Shown: positions 43,252 through 52,843, numbered from the stretch's first letter. The stretch is 64,000 nucleotides of DNA from JBCLLP01 sp039738635 (GCA_039738635.1 JBCLLN010000001.1:1-64000), one strand, 5' to 3'. Made by a program: numbers and translations. The notes: a model not told the origin generated them from the letters alone.

Positions 43252-46200
43252 ATGAAAAATGTAGTTTCTTATTTTGAAAATCAGGTTACTAAATATCCTG
43301 ATAAGATCGCTATTGAATATAAAAATTCAGTTATCACCTATTCAAAACTTAATGAGAAGTCAAACGAGCTTGCTCATTATTTATTGGGACTCAATGTTAA
43401 AAAAGACGATACGATCGCCTTGTTTTTAAGCAAATCAGTCGGGATGATATCGAGTATTTTTGGTATAGAAAAAACAGGTTGCGCTTACTTGCCCATAAAT
43501 ACCAATTACCCGATCAGTCGAGTGTTAGATATTTTAAATGATTCAAAAAGTAGGGTTTTGGTGACTGAACATAAGTTTAAAAATATAGCTCTGGAAGTTT
43601 TCTATAATGCTCCAATTGTAGAAAAGTTGATTTTTCTCGACAAGGATAATGGGCCTAAGACAGATTTCACCAATAGTAAAAAGTTATGGAATTTCGTATC
43701 CACTAAAGATGATTTAATAGAATCTTCCGGATGGATTAGTAGTTATACGAAAAAGCCATTTAGTCGTTTAGAAATTGATGAACTGGTCGGAAATGTTGTT
43801 TCAAAAATTTCCGCTAATCTTAATAAAGATGCTACGGTATTGGAAATCGGGTCAGGTAGTGGTCTGATCGTAAAAGAAATAGCTCCAAAAGTGAGCAAGT
43901 ACATTTGCGCGGACATATCTGACATAGTTTTGAAAAAATCAAAACAAATATTTCAGCATGAAGGAATAAATAATGTCGAATTTTTGCAAATAGATAATAA
44001 CAACGCCTTTGATTTGAAGGATAAAGTAGATGTTGTAATTATTAACAGCGTTGTTCAATTTTATATAAACTATGGCGAATTAGAAAAAGTAATATTGCAT
44101 TGTTTAGATAAGATAAATGAAGGGGGCATTGTTTTTATTGGCGATATTAGAGACCCTGAATTACGGGATTCCTTTTATGAGTCATTGTTACAGGAAAGTG
44201 AATCTACCATTGATAAGAGCAGAGTCAATGCTATTGCCTTGAAGAAAAGTCTCGATAAAGATTTGTATGTGAACAAAAAATTCTTTATTGAGCTTTCAAA
44301 AAAAGCCACGAGAGTAAAATCCGTGGAGCTTTCCAATAAAATTGGCAAGCTCAAGAACGAGCTTTCGCTGTATAGGTATGACGTAGTCATTAAAAAGAAA
44401 AATAATAGTACATCAAAAAATCTTGATAATTCAATAGTGTGTTTACCTGACATAAGGCATCTATCTGTTAATAATCCAAATATTGCAATTGATAATCAAC
44501 AACTTGCGTATGTGATCTATACATCTGGTTCAACTGGAAAGCCCAAAGGAGTAATGATTGAACATGGTTCATTGTTCAACAGACTCAATTGGATGCAGAA
44601 TGAATATTTTTTAGATGGGAATGATAAGATACTATTCAAGACCCCATATTCGTTTGATGTTTCTGTTTGGGAAATATTTTGGTGGTCGATGTACGGTTCA
44701 CAACTCGTAATTCTTGAGGATGGCTTCGAGGGTGACCCACAAAAAATATTGGAAATAATTAGGATAAAAAATGTATCTATTTTGCATTTTGTTCCGTCGA
44801 TGTTGAACGTGTTTCTTTCTTACATTGATACAAACAAAATTAATCTCTCCAGCGCCTCCCCTAAAAAGGTTTTTACGAGTGGTGAGACTTTGACGGTCGA
44901 TAGTGTGAATAGATTTAAAAGATTGTTCAGCGTAAACGGCACAGAACTCCATAATCTTTATGGTCCCACAGAAGCTGCTATCGATGTCACGTATTTTGAT
45001 TGCGACAATCTATCTAAATCGAGCAAATTTGTACCTATCGGTAAGTCTATTCCTAATAATAAGGTTTTCATTGCCGACAAGAATCTAAACAAGGTGCCAA
45101 AGGGTGAAGAAGGTGAAATAGTAATTCAGGGAATAAATTTAGCAAGAGGTTACCTTAATAGTAAAGTAAAGACTGATGAGAGTTTTGTTATAGATCCATT
45201 TGGTGTTAGGACGTACAAGACCGGAGATTTTGGGGTTGAGCTTCCTGATGGAAATATTAAGTATTTGGGCCGTAAAGATAATCAGGTAAAAATCAGGGGT
45301 AATAGAATAGAGTTGGATGAAATTTGGAAAGTGATTTTGGAGAACTCGAGTATTCCAGAGTGTTGCGTTATTGATAGTGATGAGTTAAATGAGGATAAAA
45401 AAGTAATCTGCTTCTACATATCCAACCAACCAATACACGAAGAAGGTCTTGTTCAAATTTTAGGACGTTATCTTCCAGCTTATTCCATTCCAAATCTTTT
45501 TATCAAAATTATAGAAATACCTACAACTTTACACGGAAAACTGGACAGAAACAAGTTGTTAAGTCTAGTTAATCAGGATGTTTCTATTGTTGCTGATAGT
45601 GAACAAAAAACATATACACAAACCCAACAATCTATTATTAAAATACTAAAGAATCATCTCAAAACAAAAGTAGGGATTGATTCTGATTTTTTCAGAATGG
45701 GTGGCAATTCCCTGCTTGCAATGGTTGTTATCAATGAAATTAACACCGAATTTAAAATAAAATTGTCAATAAGCTCTTTCTTTAAAAATCCGACTCCGTC
45801 GAAACTTGCACATATCATTGATACACAAGAAAAGGAATTACGAAATGTAAATTTTAATCTGAAAATTCCAGCCGGAATATACCCTGCAAGCCATAATCAG
45901 ATAAGAAGTTTTTTTCTTAATAACCTCGATAATTTTAGATTTTATAACATTGTGCAAGTTTGCGAATTGACTGCAAACACTGATTTAGATCGCCTAGAAA
46001 AGGCAATAGAACTTGCTTTAAATAGCCATGACATTTTCAGAACTCTCCTTGTTGAGCACAAAGGTGGCATTTATCAAAAAATAGATAAATCTTCGAAGAT
46101 AAAAGTGTCGCGACTTGAACTGGATGAAGTCGGGATGGAACAATTTATCAAAAAACAAAAAGAGTCTAGGATTGATCTGTGTAAAGATTTACCGATAAAG

Positions 46201-49200
46201 ATTTTTCTAATAAAGAAAGGGCTGAAAAATCTTTTACTAATGAATATTCATCATTCAGCTTGCGATGCCAGGTCCCTTGAAATTTTAAACACCCAAATTT
46301 CCAAGTTTTATATAGATCCAAATAGTAAAGGTGGTAACCTGCCTAGCACATATATTGATTTTTCTTTGGCCGAAAGAGATACGGTGGCAATTGAAATGGA
46401 GAAGTCAGAATTTTTCTGGAGAAACTACTTACATGCATATACAGATACAAAATTGCCTATTGATCTAAATTTCAAAAGAGATGGCACTTCGGATGGATCA
46501 CGATTATTGAAACTCAAGATTAGTAAGAGTATTTCTAAAAGCATTTTAAAATATTGCCATAATAATGGCATTACAGAATTTAACCTTTTTATAACGCTTT
46601 TCACCATTTTCTTATCAAAGATATCTTCCGAGCCAGAAGTTATTATAGGCACACCTATCGCCAATCGTATTGAAGAAAATTTTTGGGAAACCATTGGGTA
46701 CTTTACAAACACCGCACCCTTAAGGCTCAAGGTTGATAATAAATCAAGCTTTAGAGAACTATGTTCAGCCTTCAGGGGAAACTACTTGGAATGCATGGAT
46801 AACGCTTTTGTTCCTTTTGACAAACTTATCGACAAGATAGGAGTTAAAAGAATTCCAAATACAAACCCTGTTTTTCAAACGCTATTTAGCTTCAAGGAAG
46901 CCTCCACATTAAGGGAAGATTATATTCTTTCTGGGTCGCAGATAGTTTCTGATGAAGCTGGAGATATGAGTTTGATTTTTGACGTGATAAAGAGAGAAGC
47001 TAATTTTGAAATAAACTTAAGATTCAATTCTAAATTATTTCTACAGGATACTGTCAATAGATTTTTAGAGCACTTCGAGATCTTGGTACAAGCTATCTTT
47101 TCACAAGATATGGTTGATACGGAAATCGGAAAAATTAAAATAATGAATGAGAGACAAACCAAAGAGATAATTAGATTGTCTACGGGCAAAAGAGTGCCGT
47201 TTAATAAAAAAAAGAAACTTTTCGATTATATTATAGAAGGTGCCCTCTTGAATCCGAAACGTATTGCCATCATCGATCATGACCGTTCTATAACGTACAA
47301 GGAATTGGCTGAAAGAATCTTTAATTACGCCTATTTCTTGAAACAAAATGGGATAAAAGAGGGTGATTCTGTTCCAGTGATCATGGATAGGAATATTGCT
47401 TCGCTGGTATCAATATATTCAGTTATGTATTGTGGAGCGGCATATATACCCGTTGTTCCAGAGTATCCTGTCGAGAGAATCAGAAATATTATTGAAAGTA
47501 ACGGGATTTCAACTATTGTGAATGCAAGTAATTCTCACGAACTTGAAACCGAGCTAAGGAAAACATCACCCGAATTGTCTTGGTTGGATTACGCCGAGAA
47601 TATCAGTGATATAAAGGCATTAGCTTTCAAAATCAAAAGGGATGAAGCAGATATTGCCTGTATATTTTATACATCCGGCTCAACGGGCAAACCAAAGGGT
47701 ATTCTGTGTCCCCATTCTGGATATATAAATATTTTTGATTACATCGCACAAAAATATTCTTTAACCAAGAAGACGGTAGCTGGTCATACCTCCAATTTTA
47801 CATTTGATATTTCTCTCGGGGTAATGAACGCCGTGTTCAGCAAGGGCGGTACTCTGATGCTATTTTCGTCCGATGAACTAAAAGATCCTGAACAAATCAG
47901 GATGGGTTTGATAAGAAACAAAATTAACTTTGTGCATTTTGTACCTACCATCCTAAATCATTTAAATCTAGAAGACATAGAATTGGAGTCCCTCGCTTCG
48001 GGTGCTGAAAAAATTTCACCGAGTTTAGCAAAAAGTTTATCTACCAAATTCAGTTTTTTCTTTGAGTACGGTCCGACTGAATCATCAATTTTTACAACAG
48101 TGTGGCAAAGGAGTGGTGAAGAGGTCATTGACGTAGTCCCTATCGGGAAACCAGTTGACAATACTAGAGTATATATTTTGGATGAGAATTTAAATTTCGT
48201 GCCAGTCGGAACTCCTGGCGAGATTTATATTGCTGGCGTTGGGGTGTCTAATGGGTATTTGAATGATCTTGATAAGACAAAAGAAGTTTTTATTCAGGAC
48301 AAACTGAAGCCGACACAATACATGTATAAAACCGGGGATATCGGAAAATTTATTCATGACGGCAACATCGTATTCCTAGGCAGAAAAGACAATCAGATAA
48401 AAATCGGTGGTTACAGAATTGAAATCGGTGAAATCGAGAATCTGGCATTGAAGCACGAAGATGTATCCTCTTGTTTTGTTGACCTTCAAACAAATGACTC
48501 TGGATTTTCAAGTATTATTTTGTACTACTCCTCAAAGAAAAAAATTGAGGGCCGAATTTTGAAAGCGTACTTGAGAGAATTCCTCCCTAATTACATGATC
48601 CCGGCTAAGGTGGTTTATGTGTCCAAGATGCCAAATAGGGTGAACGGGAAGATAGACGTCGATAAACTCAGACAAATCAAGGATGCATACGATATTCTCA
48701 ACGAAGACTTAACACCAGAACAGAATATCATTAAAAATATATGGTGTAAGACACTAAACATTACCACACTAGATCTGTACAGTGACTTTTTTGAATTGGG
48801 CGGTAGTTCTTTGAAGATACTAGAGACAATCTATTATTTAAGGAAGGACTGTAATATAACTGTCTCAGTATCTGATTTTTACAGAAATACTATATTCAAA
48901 AACTTTTGTGATATTGTTTACTCTAAAAATGAACCTACTGGTGAGATGGCTAAAAATTTATTTGAAAAACCGATAAAACAAAAAATTAAAATACGAAATT
49001 TAACAACAAGCAATAAAAAGGTTTTATTGACGGGCTCCACTGGTTTTCTTGGTGCACATATACTTAAGGAATTGATCGTTTCAGATTATTTCAGTAGTAT
49101 TTGCTTACTTTTGCGCGGTCGAGATTTATTTGAAGCAGAGGGTAAAATTAGAGAAGAATTTAAGTTTTATTATCCCCATATAGATTTAGCAAAGACCAAG

Positions 49201-50061
49201 GTGATCTTGGGTGAGCTTTCCATTAAGGATCTGGGAGTATCCAAAAAAGATAAATCGATTTTAACGGATGTCGACATCATAATTAATTGTGCAGCTAAAG
49301 TGCAGCATCTTGGAAAGCAAGAGGACTTTGAAAAGATCAATGCATATTCAGTAAAAAACATCATTGAAACTATAGGAAAGAAAGATCTTGAGTTTATTCA
49401 AATATCTACATTGTCAATATTTGGAAAAGCACCTAATGACAGGGATGTTGTTTATGAGAATGACCTAGGAATAGGTCAAACTTTTCATAATTTTTATGAC
49501 GAGACGAAATTTAAGGCAGAGGTTTATCTAGAAGATTTTTATAAATCTGGGGGTAGAGGCGGTATTTTTAGATTGGGAAATATCATGAATGAATCTGACA
49601 CAGGGCTTATGCAGAAGAATCTTGAAGAAAACGCATTCACGATGATGTTTCAATCAATTATCAACACAAAGAATCTTTGGGGGTTAGATAAGTATATAAC
49701 AAATATATCGCCAGTCGATAAATGTGCTGAATTTATTGTTAAATCAATCTGTAATTATAATTTACAAGGCAATACTGTTAATGTTTATAATCCAAATCTT
49801 ATTTCCATGGGCGAATTAGTACAATTCGTAAACCACATGGGAAAATACGATATATCTGAGCTAAACAATGAGTCGGAAATGCCTGAAAAATATGTACCCT
49901 ACTTAACTAATTACTTAAATGCGGAAAAAAGAAGTGCTGTAAGGTACGATAGCACCAACTTCAATAAAATAGCAGAAGATCTGAAGTTTTCTTGGCCAAT
50001 AATAGACGCACCCTATGTGTCAAAAATTATTAAGTATATGATAAAATGTAAAATAATATGA
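43252..50061 (+). CDS. Dimodular NRPS: A(MT)-T-C-A-T-reductase
   Basis: A 2269-residue assembly line. Module 1: an adenylation domain from residue 1, interrupted between motifs A2 (GCAYLPIN) and A3 (YTSGSTGKPKG, about 423) by a SAM methyltransferase (about 145-380, VLEIGSGSGL near 197); carrier domain near 790-865 (GGNSLLAM). Then a condensation domain (about 885-1310) with active site HHSACDA at 1000-1006, where the usual Gly after Asp is Ala. Module 2: A domain about 1320-1810, carrier domain LGGSSLK near 1850. The C-terminal NAD(P)-dependent thioester reductase starts with LLTGSTGFLGAH (about 1927) and has Tyr2082-x-x-x-Lys2086. A first-module Stachelhaus code DVWHFSLIDK points to serine. 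Likely product: a methylated Ser-X dipeptide released as aldehyde. Confidence 0.95.
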   Translation: MKNVVSYFENQVTKYPDKIAIEYKNSVITYSKLNEKSNELAHYLLGLNVKKDDTIALFLSKSVGMISSIFGIEKTGCAYLPINTNYPISRVLDILNDSKSRVLVTEHKFKNIALEVFYNAPIVEKLIFLDKDNGPKTDFTNSKKLWNFVSTKDDLIESSGWISSYTKKPFSRLEIDELVGNVVSKISANLNKDATVLEIGSGSGLIVKEIAPKVSKYICADISDIVLKKSKQIFQHEGINNVEFLQIDNNNAFDLKDKVDVVIINSVVQFYINYGELEKVILHCLDKINEGGIVFIGDIRDPELRDSFYESLLQESESTIDKSRVNAIALKKSLDKDLYVNKKFFIELSKKATRVKSVELSNKIGKLKNELSLYRYDVVIKKKNNSTSKNLDNSIVCLPDIRHLSVNNPNIAIDNQQLAYVIYTSGSTGKPKGVMIEHGSLFNRLNWMQNEYFLDGNDKILFKTPYSFDVSVWEIFWWSMYGSQLVILEDGFEGDPQKILEIIRIKNVSILHFVPSMLNVFLSYIDTNKINLSSASPKKVFTSGETLTVDSVNRFKRLFSVNGTELHNLYGPTEAAIDVTYFDCDNLSKSSKFVPIGKSIPNNKVFIADKNLNKVPKGEEGEIVIQGINLARGYLNSKVKTDESFVIDPFGVRTYKTGDFGVELPDGNIKYLGRKDNQVKIRGNRIELDEIWKVILENSSIPECCVIDSDELNEDKKVICFYISNQPIHEEGLVQILGRYLPAYSIPNLFIKIIEIPTTLHGKLDRNKLLSLVNQDVSIVADSEQKTYTQTQQSIIKILKNHLKTKVGIDSDFFRMGGNSLLAMVVINEINTEFKIKLSISSFFKNPTPSKLAHIIDTQEKELRNVNFNLKIPAGIYPASHNQIRSFFLNNLDNFRFYNIVQVCELTANTDLDRLEKAIELALNSHDIFRTLLVEHKGGIYQKIDKSSKIKVSRLELDEVGMEQFIKKQKESRIDLCKDLPIKIFLIKKGLKNLLLMNIHHSACDARSLEILNTQISKFYIDPNSKGGNLPSTYIDFSLAERDTVAIEMEKSEFFWRNYLHAYTDTKLPIDLNFKRDGTSDGSRLLKLKISKSISKSILKYCHNNGITEFNLFITLFTIFLSKISSEPEVIIGTPIANRIEENFWETIGYFTNTAPLRLKVDNKSSFRELCSAFRGNYLECMDNAFVPFDKLIDKIGVKRIPNTNPVFQTLFSFKEASTLREDYILSGSQIVSDEAGDMSLIFDVIKREANFEINLRFNSKLFLQDTVNRFLEHFEILVQAIFSQDMVDTEIGKIKIMNERQTKEIIRLSTGKRVPFNKKKKLFDYIIEGALLNPKRIAIIDHDRSITYKELAERIFNYAYFLKQNGIKEGDSVPVIMDRNIASLVSIYSVMYCGAAYIPVVPEYPVERIRNIIESNGISTIVNASNSHELETELRKTSPELSWLDYAENISDIKALAFKIKRDEADIACIFYTSGSTGKPKGILCPHSGYINIFDYIAQKYSLTKKTVAGHTSNFTFDISLGVMNAVFSKGGTLMLFSSDELKDPEQIRMGLIRNKINFVHFVPTILNHLNLEDIELESLASGAEKISPSLAKSLSTKFSFFFEYGPTESSIFTTVWQRSGEEVIDVVPIGKPVDNTRVYILDENLNFVPVGTPGEIYIAGVGVSNGYLNDLDKTKEVFIQDKLKPTQYMYKTGDIGKFIHDGNIVFLGRKDNQIKIGGYRIEIGEIENLALKHEDVSSCFVDLQTNDSGFSSIILYYSSKKKIEGRILKAYLREFLPNYMIPAKVVYVSKMPNRVNGKIDVDKLRQIKDAYDILNEDLTPEQNIIKNIWCKTLNITTLDLYSDFFELGGSSLKILETIYYLRKDCNITVSVSDFYRNTIFKNFCDIVYSKNEPTGEMAKNLFEKPIKQKIKIRNLTTSNKKVLLTGSTGFLGAHILKELIVSDYFSSICLLLRGRDLFEAEGKIREEFKFYYPHIDLAKTKVILGELSIKDLGVSKKDKSILTDVDIIINCAAKVQHLGKQEDFEKINAYSVKNIIETIGKKDLEFIQISTLSIFGKAPNDRDVVYENDLGIGQTFHNFYDETKFKAEVYLEDFYKSGGRGGIFRLGNIMNESDTGLMQKNLEENAFTMMFQSIINTKNLWGLDKYITNISPVDKCAEFIVKSICNYNLQGNTVNVYNPNLISMGELVQFVNHMGKYDISELNNESEMPEKYVPYLTNYLNAEKRSAVRYDSTNFNKIAEDLKFSWPIIDAPYVSKIIKYMIKCKII

Positions 50062-51263
50062 GTAATATCTACAGTGAATTGTATCCTTTTCATTCTTGGG
50101 GAATGAAAATCGTAAGAGCAGAAGGAGTTTATTTATTTGATGAAGCTGGTAGAAAATTTATAGACTTAACTTCTTCTGCGAGTGTTGCAAATATTGGATA
50201 TGCAAACGAGAGAGTAATCTCAACGATGCGAACACAACTTGGTAAATTAATTTTCTGTCCGCCGTGGTGCATATCAGACGAAGCAGAAGAGCTCTCAGGA
50301 AAATTGATACGGTTATTTCCAAAATATTTGGATACGATTTTGAGAGTTACAACCGGCAGTGAATCCGTAGAAGTCGCTTTGAAGTTGGCGAAAAAATATA
50401 CAGAAAGATCTAAATTTTTAAGTTTTGAACATTCTTATCATGGACACACAATCGCCTCAATGGCGATTGGCATGAATGATGGAACTAAGAAAGACTTCCT
50501 ACCCCTCATAGAGTCAGACACATTGAAACATCCACACATTGCCAACGGGATACATATGACCGAATCAGATTTATCCAAGACTCTTGCTGAAATAGAAACA
50601 AGACTTAGTACAAAGGAATATGCGGCATTCGTTACGGAAACAATGGCTACAAGCGCGGGGAATTATATGCTTCCAAAAAGTTTTTTCGCGCACCTTAAAG
50701 AAATTTGTAGCAAATACGGGACATTATTGGTTATCGATGAAGTGTTAACAGGATTTGGAAGAGCTGGAAGAATGTTTTCTTTTGAAAGATTTGAAATCCA
50801 GCCAGATATTGTTTGTATAGCCAAGGGGCTTGGGTGCGGTTATTCTCCGATAGCTGCCGCAATTACAAAAAAAGAAATTGCTGAAGGTTTTGATTATTTC
50901 GCAACTTTCGCATGGAATCCATTAGCTTGTAAAACAGCGTCTGCTGTTTTAGATGAATATAAGAGATTAGATCTTGTAAAAAACTCTGAAAATGTGGGCT
51001 CAGAGGCTTTGTTGGAATTACAACAAAAACTTGGTAGCAATTTAAATGTTAAAGAAATTAGGGGGGCAGGCCTAAGGATCTCGATTGAGTTTAACAACGA
51101 ACATTTCTTTAAGAAAGTAAAAGACAAGCTGTTGGTAAATGGTATTTTTTCTGGCTCGGCTGACTTGCCCAGTATATTAATTATTAGTCCGCCCCTATGT
51201 ATTTCTTTAGAGGAAATGAAGTATGTTATTGCCACCATAGTTAATTGTGTTAACAATGAATAA
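50058..51263 (+). CDS. Class III PLP-dependent aminotransferase
   Basis: A 401-residue fold-type I enzyme of the ornithine/GABA aminotransferase group. GSESVEVALKLAKKYT binds PLP phosphate, FEHSYHGHT carries the ring-stacking aromatic, VIDEVLTGFGRAGRMF holds the PLP Asp, and Lys256 in IAKGLGCGYSP is the Schiff-base lysine. The start overlaps the NRPS stop by 4 bases. In this context it could aminate the aldehyde released by the reductase domain, as MxcL does for myxochelin B, or make the amino acid for module 2. Confidence 0.92.
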   Translation: MSNIYSELYPFHSWGMKIVRAEGVYLFDEAGRKFIDLTSSASVANIGYANERVISTMRTQLGKLIFCPPWCISDEAEELSGKLIRLFPKYLDTILRVTTGSESVEVALKLAKKYTERSKFLSFEHSYHGHTIASMAIGMNDGTKKDFLPLIESDTLKHPHIANGIHMTESDLSKTLAEIETRLSTKEYAAFVTETMATSAGNYMLPKSFFAHLKEICSKYGTLLVIDEVLTGFGRAGRMFSFERFEIQPDIVCIAKGLGCGYSPIAAAITKKEIAEGFDYFATFAWNPLACKTASAVLDEYKRLDLVKNSENVGSEALLELQQKLGSNLNVKEIRGAGLRISIEFNNEHFFKKVKDKLLVNGIFSGSADLPSILIISPPLCISLEEMKYVIATIVNCVNNE

Positions 51264-51909
51264 AATATCTGACGTGTTAATTTATCGGATCCCACTTACT
51301 AGAACTGATAAATATACACCCAGAAATACAAATAATAATCTGCCATGTACTAACGCAAAAAATAAGTTTAGTGCAGGTCTTTACTTCTGCTCACTAATTT
51401 TGAAAAAAGATTTTAGAGTTTTTGCCAAAAAGTATATTTTCAATACAAATGGAAAGCCCATTTTGGAATCAGGAGAATGTGAATTTAGTATCTCCTATAC
51501 GGATGATCATGTATATATAGCAATAGTTAGAAGCGATATGATTGGTCTTGACGCTGAGAAGATTAAAGTTATTAATCTCAATGTTTCTAAGGAATTTATG
51601 TCAGAAAGAGAATTAGTAAAATTAAAGAGAACAACAAATAAATACAAATACTTCTATAAAATATGGACACTTAAGGAATCGTATATAAAACTCATTGGTT
51701 CAGGAATTGATAATTCAATAACCGACATAGAATTTATCGAGGATAAAAACGGAAAAATCTCCATAGCTAAAGAAATTACCCCAAAAATATATTTTAGTAA
51801 TTTTGTATCAAAAGATTGTATAATATCAGTTGCTTCGTTTAATTTAGTTAATTTCGAGATTATAGAATTTGATAACGCGAAAGAATTTTTAAAAAAATAT
51901 GGCTATTAA
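51256..51909 (+). CDS. Sfp-type 4'-phosphopantetheinyl transferase
   Basis: A 217-residue PPTase. Motifs are IGLDAEKIK (Mg-binding GxDxE) and YFYKIWTLKESYIKLIGSGI (WxxKE..K). It attaches the phosphopantetheine arm from CoA to the carrier-domain serines of the NRPS. ATG at 51256 overlaps the aminotransferase stop; an in-frame ATG three codons earlier is possible. A dedicated PPTase next to a small reductive NRPS recalls the ausA-ausB pair of Staphylococcus aureus. Confidence 0.93.
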   Translation: MNKISDVLIYRIPLTRTDKYTPRNTNNNLPCTNAKNKFSAGLYFCSLILKKDFRVFAKKYIFNTNGKPILESGECEFSISYTDDHVYIAIVRSDMIGLDAEKIKVINLNVSKEFMSERELVKLKRTTNKYKYFYKIWTLKESYIKLIGSGIDNSITDIEFIEDKNGKISIAKEITPKIYFSNFVSKDCIISVASFNLVNFEIIEFDNAKEFLKKYGY

Positions 51910-52645
51910 TACCCCAAATAACTTACCAGAGAAGCAATTAAAGGCATTTGCGGATATTGCAGAGAATCTTTTAAGTAATACAGAAATTGACACTTTATTT
52001 TTTTCAGGTTCTTTTTATCATGGCGACTCTGGACCTAATTCAGACCTAGATTTTATTGCAATTACGAAACCTGAATTTGATTATTCTCAGAGAATACAAG
52101 ACATAAGTAATGGAATATTTTATGAACTATTTATTTATTCTGAAAATCAATTAAAAAAATCTTTTGAACGAATGGACTATCAGGACATGCATATGGTCGG
52201 TTATGGTTTCTTGGTTTTCTCAAAGAGTCAAAATTTTGAAAGTATTAAAAAACTTGCCAAAAGCTTGTTTGAAAAGGGACCAGCCAAGATATCAGATAAT
52301 CAATTTGAATATGAAAAATATTTATTGTGGGATAAATATCATGATATTCTAGATATTATAATTAAGGATTCTAACTTAGCTGAGTCGCTTATGAATATAT
52401 TGTTATGGGATGCCCTAAGGCTTTTATATGTTGATAAGCGTATCTGGTTTCCTAAGCAGAAAAGATTATTTGAATCACTTATTAAGATTGATAGCGATAT
52501 CTATAACTTGGTTTGTGAGTTTCTAAATTCAGATAATGATAAGAAATATTTATTAGGTAATATTGCAAGAATAGTAGAAAATATAATTTACCCAAATAAA
52601 CTTTCTGATCCGTTCATCTGGCAGAGTGAGAAAAAGGTCTTGTGA
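51899..52645 (+). CDS. Nucleotidyltransferase-fold protein
   Basis: A 248-residue protein of the pol-beta nucleotidyltransferase superfamily. FFSGSFYHGDSGPNSDLDFI gives the GS...DxD metal-binding motif; the C-terminal half is helical, as in aminoglycoside or lincosamide nucleotidyltransferases. It overlaps the PPTase stop by 11 bases and shares the operon's AT-rich composition, so it belongs to the cluster. It may adenylylate the peptide product, as tailoring or self-protection (inference). Confidence 0.8.
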   Translation: MAINTPNNLPEKQLKAFADIAENLLSNTEIDTLFFSGSFYHGDSGPNSDLDFIAITKPEFDYSQRIQDISNGIFYELFIYSENQLKKSFERMDYQDMHMVGYGFLVFSKSQNFESIKKLAKSLFEKGPAKISDNQFEYEKYLLWDKYHDILDIIIKDSNLAESLMNILLWDALRLLYVDKRIWFPKQKRLFESLIKIDSDIYNLVCEFLNSDNDKKYLLGNIARIVENIIYPNKLSDPFIWQSEKKVL

Positions 52646-52766
52646 TTATTTTGGCGAGGTTCCATCATCCTTCTGGGAACGTCGCGGTAAGATTATTGTT
52701 GATTCCCTACTCTGTATACTCATTCTAGCTATACTAGTTTTGGTTATTAAATTACTTAGCTCCTAA
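52626..52766 (+). CDS. Short membrane-anchor ORF, possible gene remnant
   Basis: The +1 frame relative to the nucleotidyltransferase end encodes about 46 residues from a GTG: ...DYFGEVPSSFWERRGKIIVD then a TM-like segment SLLCILILAILVLVIKLLSS and a stop. It is less AT-rich than the operon before it. It may be a real small membrane protein or the 3' remnant of a host gene at the operon's right edge. No good start codon with a ribosome site is seen. Confidence 0.35.
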   Translation: MRKRSCDYFGEVPSSFWERRGKIIVDSLLCILILAILVLVIKLLSS

Positions 52767-52843
52767 TTGACTTATAATAACTGTATTAAGATGTTGGGAA
52801 ACAAAATTCACACTTAGTGGTTATAGTTAGGTGGTGGTTTTAA

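Noticed and set aside
43684..44420. Separate methyltransferase gene
   Set aside because: It is in frame within one uninterrupted NRPS reading frame, between A-domain motifs A2 and A3.
41338..52645. Integrative element using tRNA-Gln as attachment site
   Set aside because: No integrase, no repeat of the tRNA 3' end seen at the right border, and the tRNA keeps its own terminator. Only an island-like composition remains.
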